DNA of 8,230 nt from Deltaproteobacteria bacterium. Lineage in GTDB: Bacteria; Desulfobacterota; Dissulfuribacteria; Dissulfuribacterales; JALVPX01. This document shows positions 1-5,718 of the stretch, in pieces. Under the pieces are notes generated by a model, which was not told the origin of the DNA, searched no databases, and worked only from the letters and a program-made list of their open reading frames with translations. The translations under genes and the position numbers were made by a program. The stretch is from contig JAMOVF010000101.1 in the NCBI GenBank assembly GCA_027061625.1, forward strand, positions 1 through 8,230. Direction: 5' to 3'. The first letter of the stretch is position 1. Each line of letters starts with the position of its first letter.

Positions 1-823
1 TTACAGCCAGGATTTCGCGGTCCATTCTATCGAGCCCAAGATCATCCACCTCTAGCATCTTGAGTGCCTTGTCTGCCACCTCTTTGGTTATACTTCCTCC
101 AGCCTTGACCTCTGCATAATCCCTTACTCTGCGAAGCAGGCGGTTAGCAATGCGCGGCGTGCCCCTGGAACGTTTTGCTATCTCAAATGCTCCCTCAGGC
201 TCTATGCTGACACCCAAGATCTTTGCAGAGCGGACCACAATTTCCTGAAGCTCTTCATCTGCATAAAAATCCACTCTCAAGACCACACCAAAACGGTCCC
301 TGAAGGGCGGCGAAAGAAGGCCTGCGCGGGTAGTGGCCCCCACGAGGGTAAACCTGGGCAAATCGATCTTGATGGAACGGGCGCTGGGCCCCTGCCCTAT
401 GATCAAATCTAGCTGAAAATCCTCCATGGCTGGATAGAGGATCTCTTCAACAGATGCGCTCAGCCTGTGAATTTCATCAATAAACAGGACATCCCCTTCC
501 TGGAGGTTGGTCAATATGGCAGCCAAATCTCCGGGCCTTTCAATAACAGGACCAGCAGTGCATCTGATGCTTACACCCAATTCAGCTGCAATAATATAGG
601 CCAATGTGGTCTTTCCAAGCCCTGGATGGCCATGCAAAAGCACATGATCTAATGCCTCATTCCTGCCCTTGGCAGCCTTGATGAAGACATCCAGGCGCTT
701 TTTTACTTCTGCCTGGCCCACATACTCATGCAGCAACCTCGGCCTAAGGCCTGGTTCCACAGGAAAATCATCCAGGACAGGTTTAGGAATGGTTAAATCA
801 CTGCGTTCAATATGTTGGCTCAC
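1..823 (-). CDS. ruvB: RuvB, Holliday junction branch-migration helicase (partial, C-terminus off window)
   Basis: Motor ATPase of the RuvAB complex. It forms hexameric rings on DNA arms and pumps them through RuvA-bound Holliday junctions. The window holds 274 codons in an open frame that runs off the edge, of a family length near 340 residues, so the C-terminal winged-helix domain is mostly missing. Visible motifs are Walker A GHPGLGKT (65-72), Walker B LFIDEIH (113-119), sensor 1 GATTRAG (162-168), an arginine-finger-like FRDRF (174-178) and a sensor-2-like GTPRIANR (221-228). The last residues visible, LDRMDREILAV, match the family. The start is a GTG whose last two bases are shared with the ruvA stop, so translation is probably coupled. 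The only nearby Shine-Dalgarno-like GGAG is about 14 nt upstream, and no ATG fits better. Walker A has His66 where Pro is usual (GPPGLGKT); the essential Lys71 is intact. Identification is secure. Confidence 0.97.
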   Translation of the reverse strand, partial: MSQHIERSDLTIPKPVLDDFPVEPGLRPRLLHEYVGQAEVKKRLDVFIKAAKGRNEALDHVLLHGHPGLGKTTLAYIIAAELGVSIRCTAGPVIERPGDLAAILTNLQEGDVLFIDEIHRLSASVEEILYPAMEDFQLDLIIGQGPSARSIKIDLPRFTLVGATTRAGLLSPPFRDRFGVVLRVDFYADEELQEIVVRSAKILGVSIEPEGAFEIAKRSRGTPRIANRLLRRVRDYAEVKAGGSITKEVADKALKMLEVDDLGLDRMDREILAV

Positions 824-1455
824 TTTCTGGGTTCCCGCTCCCTGACCAAGGCCTTCAGGGCTGCCCTTACGAGTTCTTCCAAACTCCAATCAGCATCTTC
901 ATGTTGTTTCATAATATTTCTGATTGCAGCTGAAGCCTCTCCCTTTTTGTAACCTAGATTGATCAACGCAGACAAGGCATCATTGTAAACATTTCCCTCA
1001 TCTTTGGGCATAAAAGCCACATCTGCATAGTTGGCACCGCGCTGCTCCAGCATACCTTTGGCCCGTTCCTTTAAATCAACACATAGACGGGCAGCAGTCT
1101 TCTTACCAACACCATGAATGGATTGAAGGCGCTTATTTTCCCCTTTGGCCAAGATATCAATGAGTTCATCAGGCCCCAACATAGATAACACGTTCATTGC
1201 CACCCTTGGGCCCACTCCTGAGACCTGAAGCAGCAGCCTGAACATATCCCTTCCCTCCTTGGACTCAAAACCATAGAGAGATAGTGTATCCTCACGCCAT
1301 ACCAAGTGGGTATATATAACCACATCTTTTTCTGATGGAGGAAACTTTGCTGCACATGAAGAAGGCATATGAATTTCATAACCCAGGCCATTCACATCTA
1401 CTACAACGCCTGTATCCCAGCGATCAAGCACCCTGCCCATTATCTGACCAATCAT
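820..1455 (-). CDS. ruvA: RuvA, Holliday junction DNA-binding subunit
   Basis: RuvA tetramers bind four-way junctions and load RuvB rings. The 211-residue length is near the usual ~200. The N-terminal OB-fold begins MIGQIMGRV, includes VNGLGYEI (21-28) and ends around THLVWREDTLSLYGF (49-63). The central domain has two helix-hairpin-helix motifs, VSGVGPRVA (78-86) and IHGVGKKTA (113-121), which contact the DNA backbone. After a linker (about 137-155), the C-terminal domain (about 156-205, including DALSALINLGYKKGEA) is the RuvB-binding three-helix module. The ATG overlaps the ruvC stop by 4 bp (ATGA), and GGGGA lies 5 nt upstream. The stop overlaps the ruvB GTG. The tight ruvC-ruvA-ruvB packing indicates a single transcript and coordinated production of the resolvasome. 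Nothing is truncated or anomalous. Confidence 0.97.
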   Translation of the reverse strand: MIGQIMGRVLDRWDTGVVVDVNGLGYEIHMPSSCAAKFPPSEKDVVIYTHLVWREDTLSLYGFESKEGRDMFRLLLQVSGVGPRVAMNVLSMLGPDELIDILAKGENKRLQSIHGVGKKTAARLCVDLKERAKGMLEQRGANYADVAFMPKDEGNVYNDALSALINLGYKKGEASAAIRNIMKQHEDADWSLEELVRAALKALVREREPRK

Positions 1456-1970
1456 CTTATTCCCCGTTGCATAGCAGAACCATTCAGCAAATCATTTAAA
1501 TTGGAATTGGCATGGCAGATTGCCACGGCCAAGGCGTCAGCAGCATCTTGGGCCGGGGCTTTGGGAAGATTGAGCAGCATTTTTACCATATTTTGCACCT
1601 GCCTTTTTTCAGCCCTTCCATATCCCACAACTGCCTGCTTTACCTGAGCAGGCGTATATTCAAACACCTCAAGGGCCCTGCTGCTGGCTGCCAGCAGCGC
1701 CACTCCCCTGGCATGGCCTAAAATAAGCGCTGATCTTGCATTTCTAGCATTAAAAACTGCCTCCACTGCTGAGGCTGCTGGCTTAAATTGATCTATGATT
1801 TCAGTCAAACCCTCAAATAAAAAAAGCAGCTTTTCTGCCAACCCAATATTTTGGGGCGGACGCAATACCCCCGCAGTCTCAAATTTTACTCCTGCTTTGG
1901 AGTTCAAGATTATGCCATATCCCATGGCCCTGGAACCTGGATCGACTCCAAGTATGGGATATCCTCCCAT
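1452..1970 (-). CDS. ruvC: RuvC, Holliday junction resolvase endonuclease
   Basis: Dimeric RNase H-fold nuclease that nicks Holliday junctions symmetrically after RuvAB branch migration. All four acidic metal-binding positions are visible. Numbered from the upstream GTG they are Asp12 in GVDPGS, Glu72 in VEAVF, and Asp144 and Asp147 in QDAADALA, matching D7, E66, D138 and D141 of E. coli RuvC. The central GHARGVALLAA and TPAQVKQAVVGYGRAEK segments are also typical. Two starts are possible. GTG at 1976 overlaps the yebC stop by 4 bp. ATG at 1970 gives 172 residues and has AGGTGG at 1978-1983 with a 7-nt spacer. The ATG is preferred because that site would be only 1 nt from the GTG. The 3' end overlaps ruvA by 4 bp. 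Confidence 0.96.
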   Translation of the reverse strand: MGGYPILGVDPGSRAMGYGIILNSKAGVKFETAGVLRPPQNIGLAEKLLFLFEGLTEIIDQFKPAASAVEAVFNARNARSALILGHARGVALLAASSRALEVFEYTPAQVKQAVVGYGRAEKRQVQNMVKMLLNLPKAPAQDAADALAVAICHANSNLNDLLNGSAMQRGIR

Positions 1971-1972
1971 AA

Positions 1973-2722
1973 TCACGCCACCTTTTCCAAGATCTTTTCA
2001 GGTATATCGAAATTGGCATATACGTGCTGCACATCGTCATTATCTTCAAGGGCCTCCATAAGCTTCATCAGCTGGGTTGCCTTTTGTTCATCTTCCACTT
2101 TGACTGTATTCTGAGGCACCATGGTCACTTCTGCTGACACCATAGGAATATCTTTTGATTCCAAGGCCGATTTAACCTTAGCAAAGTTCTCTGGAGAGGT
2201 TACGATTTCCCACTCAGATTCCTGTTCTTGCAGATCATCTGCCCCTGCCTCAAGGGCCATCTCCATAAGGGTTTCCTCATCCACCTTGTCCTTTTCAACC
2301 ACGATCAAACCCTTTTTGGAAAATATCCAGGCAACGCTTCCAGGCTCACCCAGGGAGCCGCCGCGCTTTGCAAAGATGTGGCGCACTTCAGCCACAGTGC
2401 GCTGGCGGTTGTCGGTAATGGTCTCTACCAAAACAGCAACTCCGCCTGGGCCATACCCTTCATAGGTAACATCTTCATAACTTACGCCTTCAAGTTCACC
2501 TGTACCCTTTTTAATTGCCCTTTCTATATTGTCCTTGGGCATATTTGCATTTTTGGCAGCACTTATGGCAGCTCTGAGGCGCGGATTGGATGCTGGATCT
2601 CCCCCTCCCAAACGGGCAGCCACTGTTATTTCTTTAATAAGCTTGGTGAAGACCTTACCCCTTTTAGCATCTTGGGCAGCCTTTTTGTGTTTGATTGTGC
2701 TCCACTTTGAATGTCCAGACAT
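1973..2722 (-). CDS. yebC: YebC/TACO1 family protein
   Basis: 249 residues, full length for the family. It begins with the family signature MSGHSKWSTIKHKKAAQDAKRG and has the typical three-domain composition, including LRAAISAAKNANMPKDNIERAI (48-69), YEGYGPGGVAVLVETITDNR and an acidic C-terminal part ending near the DNDDVQHVYANFDIP motif. The family was long annotated as a DNA-binding transcriptional regulator. The mitochondrial homologue TACO1 is a translational activator, and recent work connects bacterial members with ribosome function at proline-rich stretches, so a translational role is plausible. The position directly upstream of ruvC is a widespread conserved arrangement and does not prove a role in recombination. 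The ATG has AGGAG at 2730-2734 with a 7-nt spacer, a strong site that suggests well-expressed translation. A 59-bp AT-rich gap separates it from the GTPase gene. Confidence 0.96.
   Translation of the reverse strand: MSGHSKWSTIKHKKAAQDAKRGKVFTKLIKEITVAARLGGGDPASNPRLRAAISAAKNANMPKDNIERAIKKGTGELEGVSYEDVTYEGYGPGGVAVLVETITDNRQRTVAEVRHIFAKRGGSLGEPGSVAWIFSKKGLIVVEKDKVDEETLMEMALEAGADDLQEQESEWEIVTSPENFAKVKSALESKDIPMVSAEVTMVPQNTVKVEDEQKATQLMKLMEALEDNDDVQHVYANFDIPEKILEKVA
1978..1983 (-). promoter_or_regulatory. Ribosome-binding site favouring the ruvC ATG
   Basis: AGGTGG on the minus strand at the end of yebC. The spacer is 7 nt to the ATG at 1970 and 1 nt to the GTG at 1976, so it favours a RuvC two residues shorter than the maximal frame. 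Confidence 0.65.
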
Positions 2723-2781
2723 ATTGTTACTCCTGAAATTGCTTACTTATATAAAAAAATTGATCATTGCTGGTGAAACAG

Positions 2782-4146
2782 CTATGCAGTTCTAACCTGC
2801 TCATACATCTTTTTGAGATCCTTGTTCACCATATCATTAAGGCGTTTGTAGAACCTGCCATGAGGCATCCATAATAGGTGCCTGGCATCTTTTTCTATCA
2901 TGCTCTTGACCTTACCTTTTACTCTGTTCCACAAATCCCCTTTATAGGCGCTGTCAATCTTACAAAGGGAATCTATATTGTCCACAGTCTCCTTTACAAA
3001 TTTGGGGAATGAAAAACGCTGGACATACAAAGCAGTTAATGCCATTGCCACCAAGGCCCAAATGGATGGCCACAACAGTACTGAAATAGAAAAAGTGCCT
3101 TTAAGAATAGCTTCCAGCAAGGTGGTGCTAGGAAAACCAAAAATCAGCTTCATCAATACATCCCCAAACAAAAAACCACCTGTGGCTGCAACAGCGGCTG
3201 TCTTCCATATTGATTTAAGGCGTTTTTTAAAGTTGCTCTTGAAGGTCTCCAAGGCCTCTGCAATTATCGCTGCTTCCCGAAGCTTTACATCAACTTCTTG
3301 CAGAATATGGAACAGCCTCATACGCGGGGCAGTGGCAATGGTCTTTTTGAGTTCTTCCCTTTCGTTCAACCACACTTCTAGCTCAGGGGTAATCTTCCTG
3401 CCCACAGGGGAAAATGTAATGAATATGTGAGGCATATCTTTACGACCTGTCATCTGGGAAAGGTTCCAGCACAATGTTCCATATGCCCTTACCAAGTCTG
3501 GGACACTTTCACATTCATCTATTCGGTTCAATACATATACAACTCTGTCTTCTCCAACTGCTGCAGGCAGGGTCTTTCTTATTGCATGATAGGTTTCCTT
3601 GATGGTGCCTGCCTTGTGCGGATCGAACATCAAGACAATAAGGTCAGACAGGCCCGCCAGTTCGCCTATGACTCCGAGATAGTCATAGCCTCTGTCCTTC
3701 TCAGTAACTGAATCGAGCATTCCAGGGGTATCAATGATGGCAATATCTTGCAGAATGGGGCTTTTAACTTTTTTAATCAAAAAGTGAGATAGAAAACTCT
3801 CGCCAAACTTGCGCAAAGATGTAAAAGGCAGATTATCATCCGCTACCACAGTAGGCCCTGGGATGTCACCTTCGCTTTCACCCTCCTCTGGTGCAGTAAG
3901 GACTGTAAAGCTATCATCTGTAGGAGCCTGGCCAGTGCGCTGTACTTCCCGCTCCAACAATTCATTTATAAAAGTTGACTTTCCAGACGAATAATTTCCA
4001 ATTATCAAGACAAGGGGTTTCCACTTGAGCGATGAGGTGATCTCGCCCATATCTATGCCATATTTTTCAAAGATCTGGCCGGCCTTTTTCCTCAATAATT
4101 CCTGCAATTCCTCTGCAAGTTCTCTGGCCTTTTTTACCTGTTTCAT
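2782..4146 (-). CDS. Dynamin-superfamily GTPase, EHD-like, membrane-associated
   Basis: 454 residues. A charged N-terminal helix (1-30) precedes a large P-loop NTPase domain: G1 GNYSSGKST (50-58), a G2 candidate Thr76 in APTDDSF, G3 DTPG (139-142) and G4 NRID (207-210, where NKxD is usual). Text around these motifs follows eukaryotic EHD proteins in the same order: LPFTSLRKFGESFLSHF, SPILQDIAIIDTPGML, DRGYDYLGV, LMFDPHKAG and VRAYGTLCWNLSQ. EHD proteins are dynamin-related ATPases that remodel membranes. No EH domain is present. Instead the C-terminal half has hydrophobic segments at about 316-338 and 346-375, then a basic helical tail, so membrane insertion is likely. The exact role (membrane fission, fusion or stress repair) and the nucleotide preference cannot be read from sequence. 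The ATG overlaps the upstream gene by 4 bp, with AGGAG at 4154-4158 and a 7-nt spacer. Confidence 0.85.
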   Translation of the reverse strand: MKQVKKARELAEELQELLRKKAGQIFEKYGIDMGEITSSLKWKPLVLIIGNYSSGKSTFINELLEREVQRTGQAPTDDSFTVLTAPEEGESEGDIPGPTVVADDNLPFTSLRKFGESFLSHFLIKKVKSPILQDIAIIDTPGMLDSVTEKDRGYDYLGVIGELAGLSDLIVLMFDPHKAGTIKETYHAIRKTLPAAVGEDRVVYVLNRIDECESVPDLVRAYGTLCWNLSQMTGRKDMPHIFITFSPVGRKITPELEVWLNEREELKKTIATAPRMRLFHILQEVDVKLREAAIIAEALETFKSNFKKRLKSIWKTAAVAATGGFLFGDVLMKLIFGFPSTTLLEAILKGTFSISVLLWPSIWALVAMALTALYVQRFSFPKFVKETVDNIDSLCKIDSAYKGDLWNRVKGKVKSMIEKDARHLLWMPHGRFYKRLNDMVNKDLKKMYEQVRTA

Positions 4147-4952
4147 TGATCAACTCCTAAAAATTCCGCCAGTGTGTTGCTGGTATCATCCCTGATTCCC
4201 CAGCGGGTCAATGCAAAATCATATTTTACGGGGTCATCTGGCGCAATGGCCTTGAAACCCTGGGTGATCTTAATGGCAGCTTTAAGATTTCCCTGCTTGT
4301 TTTTAACCCAGCCAAGCTCATTTCCTATTCTTAACATATGGGTATCCAAAGGAATAATCAACTTTGATTTCTCTATTCCATCCCAAATTCCGAGATCAAC
4401 CCCATCCTTTCTAACCATCCATCGCAAATATAAAAAAAGACGCTTGCATGCACTCCCTCTCTCTGGATCTGGCAGCAAAAATTTCAAATCATCATGTCCG
4501 TGGGTGAGCCCTTTAACAAATTTGGACAAGGCAGGAACCAAATTTTCATCTGATGGATTGTAAAGGCTGAGAAAAAAACCGCCTAAGGAGTTGAACTGCT
4601 CAACTACTTCCCGAACACTTTCTAAAAGCCTTATTATCTGCTTTCCTGAAGTGAATCTATGTTTAAAATCATATAATCGAGGGTTAAGATCAATTCTTGA
4701 AGAACCAAATAAAGTTTCAGAAGGGGAACCCAAACGGTCAAAAAGCATTTCAAGGCTCTTTAGTATCTGTTGGACCCTCCCATAGGCCAAACAGGATGCC
4801 AGCAGGCCAACTATTTCCTGATCAAGGGGATCGCTGTACCTATGTACAAATTCAAGCGGATCTGGATGTATATAGCATGGTTTATTCCATTGGCTATAAA
4901 TCTTTTCTAAAGCGGCCTTTAAAGCTGAATTGGATATAGTTAAAGGATTCAA
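4143..4952 (-). CDS. TIGR02757/DUF2400 family protein, possible HhH-GPD-like fold
   Basis: 269 residues. It is recognised from the family blocks YIHPDPLEFVHRYSDPLDQEI (27-47), IVGLLASCLAYGRVQQILKS (47-66), LLPDPERGSACKRLFLYLRW (159-178), KLIIPLDTHMLRIGNELGW (197-215) and DDPVKYDFALTRWGI (239-253). The biochemical function of the family is not established as far as I know. The PLDTHMLRIGNELG stretch resembles the catalytic-aspartate region of HhH-GPD DNA glycosylases (VDTHxxRVxNR in endonuclease III), so a DNA-repair-like fold is an inference. The start is a TTG. An in-frame stop lies 33 nt upstream with no ATG between, and the next internal Met is residue 69, after conserved blocks. AGGG at 4961-4964 is 8 nt from the TTG but lies inside a 17-bp inverted-repeat arm, so initiation may be weak or regulated. 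The stop overlaps the GTPase start by 4 bp. Confidence 0.85.
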   Translation of the reverse strand: MNPLTISNSALKAALEKIYSQWNKPCYIHPDPLEFVHRYSDPLDQEIVGLLASCLAYGRVQQILKSLEMLFDRLGSPSETLFGSSRIDLNPRLYDFKHRFTSGKQIIRLLESVREVVEQFNSLGGFFLSLYNPSDENLVPALSKFVKGLTHGHDDLKFLLPDPERGSACKRLFLYLRWMVRKDGVDLGIWDGIEKSKLIIPLDTHMLRIGNELGWVKNKQGNLKAAIKITQGFKAIAPDDPVKYDFALTRWGIRDDTSNTLAEFLGVDQ

Positions 4953-5037
4953 GGCGCTGGCCCTAAAAGTTGGATTTCTAGATCATTAATCGATCAAGTT
5001 CCATTAAGAAAAACAACTTTTAGGGCCAGCCTCAAGG
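4949..5037. repeat. Perfect 17-bp inverted repeat flanked by a 6-bp direct repeat (MITE-like or RNA hairpin)
   Basis: The arm GCTGGCCCTAAAAGTTG at 4956-4972 has its exact reverse complement at 5014-5030, around a 41-nt AT-rich spacer. Immediately outside, after one unmatched base on each side, TCAAGG occurs in direct orientation at 4949-4954 and 5032-5037. Short terminal inverted repeats plus a flanking direct duplication are the layout of a miniature insertion element of about 77 bp with a target-site duplication. It fills most of the gap between the FmdB-type gene and the DUF2400 gene. Transcribed on the minus strand it would fold into a 17-bp stem whose second arm contains the AGGG Shine-Dalgarno candidate of the downstream TTG-started gene. 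The spacer also holds a nearly palindromic GATC-rich core (GATCATTAATCGATC, 4981-4995). No transposase lies nearby and no second copy occurs in the window. Confidence 0.7.
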
Positions 5038-5059
5038 AAAATTTTTTAGAACGATGTTT

Positions 5060-5311
5060 TCAGATCTTTCCGCAGCAAGACCCAGGGCCTTGACAGCCTG
5101 ACGCCTCATGGGGCCTTGATCCACAACACCCTGTGTCGCCGGGGCCGGGCAGCCTTTGCCCGCTGGATCCTGTAAGTGAAGATGTAGCAGACACTAATTT
5201 TTTCAAATTATGGCTGCTGCATCCGGAACATTTAATTGGCTCTCCTGAGGAAAAGACCAAAATCTCACTCACCTTGCCGCAATCTTCGCATTTAAATTCA
5301 TAAATAGGCAT
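5060..5311 (-). CDS. FmdB-type zinc-ribbon protein with Cys-rich C-terminal tail
   Basis: 83-residue small protein. The N-terminal MPIYEFKCEDCG and the second pair in IKCSGCSS give CxxC pairs at Cys8/Cys11 and Cys28/Cys31, the rubredoxin-like zinc ribbon of the FmdB family (regulatory or putative metal-binding proteins of poorly known function). The start is an ATG with AGGTGG at 5318-5323 and a 6-nt spacer. After about residue 45 comes a Gly/Pro/Ser-rich low-complexity tail with five more cysteines (62, 63, 73, 79, 80), including two CCG motifs. This could bind a second metal or cluster, but no such activity is established here. It follows the NifX-like gene after 32 bp, so it is probably the last gene of the metal-cofactor operon. 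Its name derives from a formylmethanofuran dehydrogenase locus and does not imply methanogenesis. Confidence 0.88.
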   Translation of the reverse strand: MPIYEFKCEDCGKVSEILVFSSGEPIKCSGCSSHNLKKLVSATSSLTGSSGQRLPGPGDTGCCGSRPHEASGCQGPGSCCGKI

Positions 5312-5343
5312 AACAATCCACCTTTAAAGTTCATATATAATGG

Positions 5344-5718
5344 CTAATGATGGCCGCAGTGATGCTGCCCCTCTCCATGGCCATGGCCTGAACAAGTAGG
5401 GCCCTTAGCACCTGTAAGCCGGCCGGCAAGGAGATCTTCCACTGCCTTTGCAGGGTCCATTACAGGCACTCCAGCTGTTACTTCAATGCCTGCTTCCTGC
5501 AGAAGCTGAACAGCACGGGCCCCGATTCCGCCGCATATCACCTGAGTAACTCCAAGTTCTTTAAGCCATTTTGGAAGGGAGCCGGGCTCATGAGGTGGCG
5601 GCTCCATGAGCTGGCTTCCAGACACTTTATTTCCTTCAACATCCACTATTGCAAATTTGGGCGCATGTCCAAAATGTTGGCATAACATGCCATTTTCTAT
5701 GGGAATTGCTATTTTCAT
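5344..5718 (-). CDS. NifX/NifB-domain (ORP-like) metal-cofactor-binding protein
   Basis: 124 residues, a single dinitrogenase iron-molybdenum cofactor biosynthesis domain (PF02579 type). The start MKIAIPIENGMLCQHFGHAPKF and the ICGGIGARAVQLLQEAGIEV block (61-80) are characteristic. Family members bind metal-sulfur cofactors. The Desulfovibrio orange protein ORP, in this family, carries a mixed Mo-Cu-S cluster. The C-terminus (109-124) is a His/Cys-rich tail with Cys109, His112, His114, His119, His120, Cys121, His123 and His124, suggesting extra metal capture. The ATG overlaps the mrp stop by 4 bp, which ties its synthesis to the Mrp ATPase, a likely partner. With no nitrogenase genes visible, a nitrogen-fixation role should not be assumed; an ORP-like or cofactor carrier role is more likely from context, but this is inference. 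Confidence 0.9.
   Translation of the reverse strand: MKIAIPIENGMLCQHFGHAPKFAIVDVEGNKVSGSQLMEPPPHEPGSLPKWLKELGVTQVICGGIGARAVQLLQEAGIEVTAGVPVMDPAKAVEDLLAGRLTGAKGPTCSGHGHGEGQHHCGHH

Noticed and set aside
1..3. TTA at the window edge read as a ruvB stop codon (TAA)
   Set aside because: It is out of frame. In the ruvB frame the last full codon is GTA (Val) at 4-2, and the gene continues outside the window.
2228..2710. 160-codon open frame on the plus strand
   Set aside because: Antisense to yebC, with no domain signal; overlapping plus-strand frames at 2121-2465 and 2529-2795 are equally unconvincing.
2723..2781. Promoter for yebC in the AT-rich gap
   Set aside because: A TTTCAC and a TTATAT/TATATA stretch can be paired at about 18-20 nt, but the match is weak and the AT-rich run makes chance hits likely.
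4956..5030. Intrinsic terminator after the FmdB-type gene
   Set aside because: The stem is long but the loop is 41 nt, and the bases after the second arm on the minus strand (GCCTTGAATCC) are not a T-run. It does not fit a rho-independent terminator.
5344..5718. Nitrogen-fixation gene (nifX)
   Set aside because: Only the domain is shared. No nitrogenase or other nif gene is visible, and the neighbours fit an ORP/Mrp cluster better.
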